A stretch of DNA of 64,000 nucleotides. Source: Geofilum rhodophaeum (lineage in GTDB: Bacteria > Bacteroidota > Bacteroidia > Bacteroidales > Marinilabiliaceae). The position numbers were made by a program, and so were the translations under genes. A model generated the notes under the pieces. The model was not told the origin of the DNA. It saw only the letters and a program-made list of their open reading frames with translations, and did not search any database. Location: assembly GCF_002210225.1 (NCBI RefSeq), contig NZ_MWUJ01000015.1, positions 1 to 64,000 of the forward strand, read 5' to 3'. Shown piece after piece: positions 60,361 to 64,000 of the stretch. The first letter of the stretch is position 1. Each line of letters begins with the position of its first letter.

Positions 60361-62094
60361 CTACTCTAAGCGGATATCGGATACCGAGGCGCCTGCCGGC
60401 ACCATCGGAAATACGTTGCCTTCTTTCTCTACCACGACTTCGAGCAGGAAGGCGCCCTCATGGGCCACCATTTTGGCAATGGCCTGGTCGAGGTCCTCGC
60501 GCTCGGTCACCTTTACCGTTTCGATGTGGTAGCCCTTGGCGATGGTTTGAAAGTCGGGGTTGATCAGTTCGGTAGAGGCGTAGCGACTGTCGAAAAACAG
60601 TTCCTGCCACTGCCGTACCATGCCCAAAAAGTTGTTGTTGAGCAGTACGATCTTTACGGGTATTTTGGACTGGAAGATGGTGCCCAGTTCCTGAATGGTC
60701 ATTTGAAAACCGCCGTCGCCTACAAAGAGACAAACCTGACGCTGGGGTGCCCCCAGCTTGGCGCCCATGGCTGCGGGCAGTCCAAAGCCCATGGTGCCCA
60801 GACCGCCTGAGGTGACCACGCTGCGGGTCTGCTTAAAGCGGAAATAGCGACTGGCCATCATTTGGTGCTGGCCCACGTCGGTTACCATAATGGCGTCGTC
60901 GTTGAAGGCTTTGGAGGCTTTGTGAATCACTTCGCCCATGGTCATCCCTTTTTTGGAGGGGGCCAGTTCTTCGCGAATGATGCGATCGTACTCAATGCGG
61001 TCGCAGGCTCTGAATTCATCCATCCAGGCACTGTGGTCGCCCTGGCTGATGGTCTCGGTAAGCAGGGGCAGGGTTTGTTTTACGTCGCCCAGTACCGGAA
61101 CATCGGCGTGTACGTTTTTATTGATTTCGGCCTCGTCAATTTCTAAATGCACCACCTTGGCGTTGGTGGCGTAGTTTTTTAAATCGCCCGTTACCCGGTC
61201 GTCGAAGCGCATGCCAATGGCTATGATCAGGTCGGCTTCGTTGGTCTTGATGTTGGGACCGTAGTTGCCGTGCATGCCCAACATGCCTACGTTTTGCGGA
61301 TGGTCGCTGGGCATGGCCGAAAGGCCCAAAAGGGTCCATGCGGCGGGTACGCCGGACTTCTTGAGGAAGTCGAGCAATTCCTGCTCGGCGTTACCCAGGA
61401 TGACACCCTGTCCCACCAAAGCCAGGGGCTTCCTGGCAAAGTTGATCAGTCGCGCCGCTGCCTTAATCTGCTCGTGATCTACCTTGGGTGTGGGTCGGTA
61501 GCTGCGGATGTAGCGTACGGGCTCGTATTGGTAGTCGAAGCTGGCAAACTGGGCGTCTTTGGTGATGTCAATGAGTACCGGTCCGGGACGTCCGCTGCGG
61601 GCGATGTAAAAGGCCCGGGCAATGGCGTAGGGAATGTCTTCGGCCTTTTTTACCTGAAAATTCCACTTGGTGATGGGCTGGGTAACGCCTACTACGTCGG
61701 TTTCCTGGAAGGCATCGGAGCCCAGCAGGGCCGAACCTACCTGTCCGCTGATGACCACCAGCGGGGTAGAATCCATCATGGCATCGGCAATGCCGGTAAC
61801 GGCATTGGTGGCGCCGGGACCGGAGGTGACTATGGCCACACCTACCCGACCGGTGACGCGTGCGTAACCCTGGGCAGCATGTAATGCGCCCTGTTCGTGT
61901 CGGGCCAACACATGGTGCAATTCTTTCTGGAAGGAGTACAGCGCATCGTAAACGGGCATGATGGCTCCTCCGGGATAACCGAAGAGTATTTCGGTCCCTT
62001 CGTTCAGAAGCGATCGCACTACCGCCTCGGCGCCGGTCATCCGGATGGTTCCGGTAGGCTTTTCCTGGCTTTTTGCTTGGGTTTGTGTTTCCAT
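60361..62094 (-). CDS. ilvB: Acetolactate synthase large (catalytic) subunit
   Basis: TPP- and FAD-dependent enzyme, 577 residues. The catalytic glutamate lies in LARHEQGALHAAQGYAR, and GPGATNAVTGIADAMMDSTP follows. A central FAD-binding domain has GMLGMHGNYGPNIKTNEADL. The TPP motif is VGDGGFQMTIQELGTIFQSK with LLNNNFLGMVRQWQ. The 30-residue N-terminal leader (QTQAKSQEKPTGTIRMTGAE) is not a signal. It is 34 bases after ilvD, with ilvN next. Confidence 0.97.
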   Translation of the reverse strand: METQTQAKSQEKPTGTIRMTGAEAVVRSLLNEGTEILFGYPGGAIMPVYDALYSFQKELHHVLARHEQGALHAAQGYARVTGRVGVAIVTSGPGATNAVTGIADAMMDSTPLVVISGQVGSALLGSDAFQETDVVGVTQPITKWNFQVKKAEDIPYAIARAFYIARSGRPGPVLIDITKDAQFASFDYQYEPVRYIRSYRPTPKVDHEQIKAAARLINFARKPLALVGQGVILGNAEQELLDFLKKSGVPAAWTLLGLSAMPSDHPQNVGMLGMHGNYGPNIKTNEADLIIAIGMRFDDRVTGDLKNYATNAKVVHLEIDEAEINKNVHADVPVLGDVKQTLPLLTETISQGDHSAWMDEFRACDRIEYDRIIREELAPSKKGMTMGEVIHKASKAFNDDAIMVTDVGQHQMMASRYFRFKQTRSVVTSGGLGTMGFGLPAAMGAKLGAPQRQVCLFVGDGGFQMTIQELGTIFQSKIPVKIVLLNNNFLGMVRQWQELFFDSRYASTELINPDFQTIAKGYHIETVKVTEREDLDQAIAKMVAHEGAFLLEVVVEKEGNVFPMVPAGASVSDIRLE

Positions 62095-62128
62095 AATCGT
62101 TTGCTTAAAAGGGGTTGTTCTTCTTTTT

Positions 62129-63970
62129 CTATTTTGTTTCGTCGGGCAAAATGCGCACGGCGCCGCGATCGGCCGAGGTCACCATGCTGGCATAGGCTCT
62201 TAAGGCTTTAGAAACAACGCGCTCGCGTTGTTTTGGTTTAAAGGCTGTGGCTCCTTTGGCGCTTTCTTTTTCGCGACGGGCCGTCAGGGTGGCTTCATCT
62301 ACCATGATGTTGATGCTGCGTGCAGGGATGTCTATTTCTACCGAATCGCCGTTTTCAATCAGGGCGATGTTGCCGCCTGCTGCTGCTTCGGGTGAGACGT
62401 GACCGATCGAGAGACCGGAGGTGCCGCCCGAAAAGCGGCCGTCGGTGACCAGGGCGCAGAGGGCGCCCAGTTGGCGCGACTTCAGGTAGGAGGTTGGGTA
62501 AAGCATTTCTTGCATACCCGGCCCTCCTTTGGGGCCTTCGTAGCGGATGAACACGACTTCGCCGGCTTTTACTTCGCCCGAAAGGATGCCTTCGCTGGCG
62601 TCGTCCTGCGATTCGTACACACGCGCTGTCCCTTTGAACTTAAAGATGGAGGGATCTACGCCGGCTGTTTTAACGATGCAGCCCTGTTGGGCAATGTTGC
62701 CGAAGAGTACGGCCAGTCCCCCGTCCTTAAAATAGGCGTGCTCCACGCTGCGGATGCAGCCTTTCTCGCGGTCGAGATCAAGGGTGCTGTAGGCGGCTTT
62801 CTGGCTGGCCAGTTTCAGGTTGACGAAACCACCGGGGGCACTTTGATAAAGGTCTTTGGCGCGGGGCAGACAGTCCTTGCTCATTACGTCGTAATGGCGG
62901 ATGGCGTCGGCCAGACTGGGAAAGTCGATGCGGCCCACGCTGCTGTCGATGAGTTGTCCGCGCTCCAATTCTGCCAGTATGCCCAGGATGCCGCCGGCCC
63001 GGTTGACGTCTTCCATGTGGTAGTTGCTGTTGGGGGCCACTTTGCACAAAACCGGGGTTTTGCGGGAAAGTTGGTCGATGTCGTCCATACTGAAGTCCAC
63101 CTGCGCTTCATGGGCAATGGCCAGGAGGTGCAGCACGGTATTGGTGCTTCCGCCCATGGCAATGTCGAGGGTCATGGCGTTCATAAAGGCCGCCTTGGTG
63201 GCAATGTTGCGGGGCAATACAGAAACATCGCCGTCCTGGTAATAGCGGTAGGCCAGTTTTACAATTTGGTTGGCGGCGTCTTCGAAGAGCTGCCGGCGGT
63301 TCACGTGGGTGGCTACAACGGAGCCGTTGCCCGGCAGGGCCAGTCCCAACGCCTCGTTGAGGCAGTTCATGGAGTTGGCGGTAAACATGCCCGAGCAGGA
63401 GCCGCAGGTGGGACAGGCATTCTGTTCCACGGCCAATACGTCGGCGTCGCTGACGCTGTCGTCGGCGGCCATCACCATAGAGTCGACCAAATCCAGGGCC
63501 TTGCCGTCGTGCTTACCCGCTTCCATGGGTCCACCCGATACAAAAACCACGGGGATGTTCAGGCGCATGGCGGCCATGAGCATACCGGGGGTAATTTTGT
63601 CGCAGTTGCTGATGCAGATCATGGCGTCGGCCTTGTGGGCGTTGACCATGTATTCTACGCTGTCGGCGATCAAATCGCGTGAGGGCAGGGAATACAACAT
63701 GCCGTCGTGTCCCATGGCGATGCCGTCGTCGATGGCGATGGTGTTGAATTCCGCAGCAAAGCAGCCCTGCTTCTCGATCAGTTTTTTAACGTCCTGACCG
63801 ATTTGGTGCAGGTGGGCGTGACCGGGTACAAACTGGGTGAAGGAATTGACCACCGCAATCAGGGGGCGGCCCATTTGTTCGTCCTTCATTCCGTTGGCCC
63901 GCCATAAGCTGCGGGCGCCGGCCATTCTTCGGCCCTGGGTGGTGGTGTTGCTGCGCAATGGAATCTTCAT
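62129..63970 (-). CDS. ilvD: Dihydroxy-acid dehydratase
   Basis: Iron-sulfur enzyme that dehydrates dihydroxy acids to 2-oxo acids for valine, isoleucine and pantothenate. 613 residues, full length. [20 protein letters not shown] opens it; cluster ligands are in [15 protein letters not shown] and [38 protein letters not shown] is the C-terminal active-site stretch. First gene of the visible ilv-leu run; only 30 bases of upstream DNA are in the window, so any leader or attenuator is out of view. Confidence 0.97.
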   Translation of the reverse strand: MKIPLRSNTTTQGRRMAGARSLWRANGMKDEQMGRPLIAVVNSFTQFVPGHAHLHQIGQDVKKLIEKQGCFAAEFNTIAIDDGIAMGHDGMLYSLPSRDLIADSVEYMVNAHKADAMICISNCDKITPGMLMAAMRLNIPVVFVSGGPMEAGKHDGKALDLVDSMVMAADDSVSDADVLAVEQNACPTCGSCSGMFTANSMNCLNEALGLALPGNGSVVATHVNRRQLFEDAANQIVKLAYRYYQDGDVSVLPRNIATKAAFMNAMTLDIAMGGSTNTVLHLLAIAHEAQVDFSMDDIDQLSRKTPVLCKVAPNSNYHMEDVNRAGGILGILAELERGQLIDSSVGRIDFPSLADAIRHYDVMSKDCLPRAKDLYQSAPGGFVNLKLASQKAAYSTLDLDREKGCIRSVEHAYFKDGGLAVLFGNIAQQGCIVKTAGVDPSIFKFKGTARVYESQDDASEGILSGEVKAGEVVFIRYEGPKGGPGMQEMLYPTSYLKSRQLGALCALVTDGRFSGGTSGLSIGHVSPEAAAGGNIALIENGDSVEIDIPARSINIMVDEATLTARREKESAKGATAFKPKQRERVVSKALRAYASMVTSADRGAVRILPDETK

Positions 63971-64000
63971 GACTCTTTATAATGTAAGGTACGTTATTGT

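Overview
The window reads as chromosomal DNA of a member of the Bacteroidota. Evidence: several promoters fit the -33 TTTG / -7 TAnnTTTG pattern, Shine-Dalgarno sites are weak, there is an exo-mannan pathway of the Bacteroides fragilis type, and there are HU-SPOR and DUF4369/thioredoxin-like lipoproteins. A Bacteroidales/Marinilabiliales relative is my guess; no rRNA, tRNA or other decisive marker was seen. No CRISPR array, complete insertion sequence, integrase or tRNA was recognised.

Region 1 (1-15.4 kb) is an accessory defence island, mostly on the minus strand and visibly AT-richer in parts. It holds a Mokosh type II-like helicase-phospholipase D protein followed by a frameshifted unknown gene cut by the window edge, an IS3-family transposase scrap, a GFA-family gene, a complete type I restriction-modification operon (hsdR-hsdS-hsdM), a three-gene ABC-3C conflict system (PD-(D/E)XK nuclease, middle component, DUF2326 ATPase), and a lone lipoprotein gene. 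The ABC-3C trio and the lipoprotein gene each sit between complementary 10-base boxes. These boxes are the ends of large imperfect palindromes that resemble integron attC sites. I regard this cassette-like layout as the most interesting feature of the window.

Region 2 (16.0-22.3 kb, minus strand) is a compact galactomannan operon: GH27 alpha-galactosidase, GH26 mannanase, GH130 mannosylglucose phosphorylase, cellobiose/mannobiose 2-epimerase and a GPH-type sugar symporter. Together they strip galactose, release mannobiose, import it, epimerise it to mannosylglucose and phosphorolyse it.

Region 3 (22.5-52.1 kb) is mainly housekeeping: dnaE, trxA, a NupC-type nucleoside transporter, an AbiE type IV toxin-antitoxin pair with a clear promoter and operator-like palindrome, a bifunctional-nuclease-family protein, two flippase-like membrane proteins, rsmA, mgtE, a glycosyltransferase, priA, a possible small RNA, rpoN, a PAP2-like membrane protein, pdxB, transketolase, an HU-SPOR protein, a family 2 glycosyltransferase, a KAS III-like enzyme, an LpxH-like phosphoesterase and two thioredoxin-fold lipoproteins that lack the CXXC motif.

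Region 4 (52.2-64 kb, minus strand) is a branched-chain amino acid operon: ilvD-ilvB-ilvN-ilvC-leuA-leuC-leuD-(second LeuA-like/citramalate-type synthase)-leuB. It is interrupted by a very strong terminator-like hairpin between ilvC and leuA and by another hairpin after leuD, and it ends at a terminator-like hairpin near 52.15 kb.
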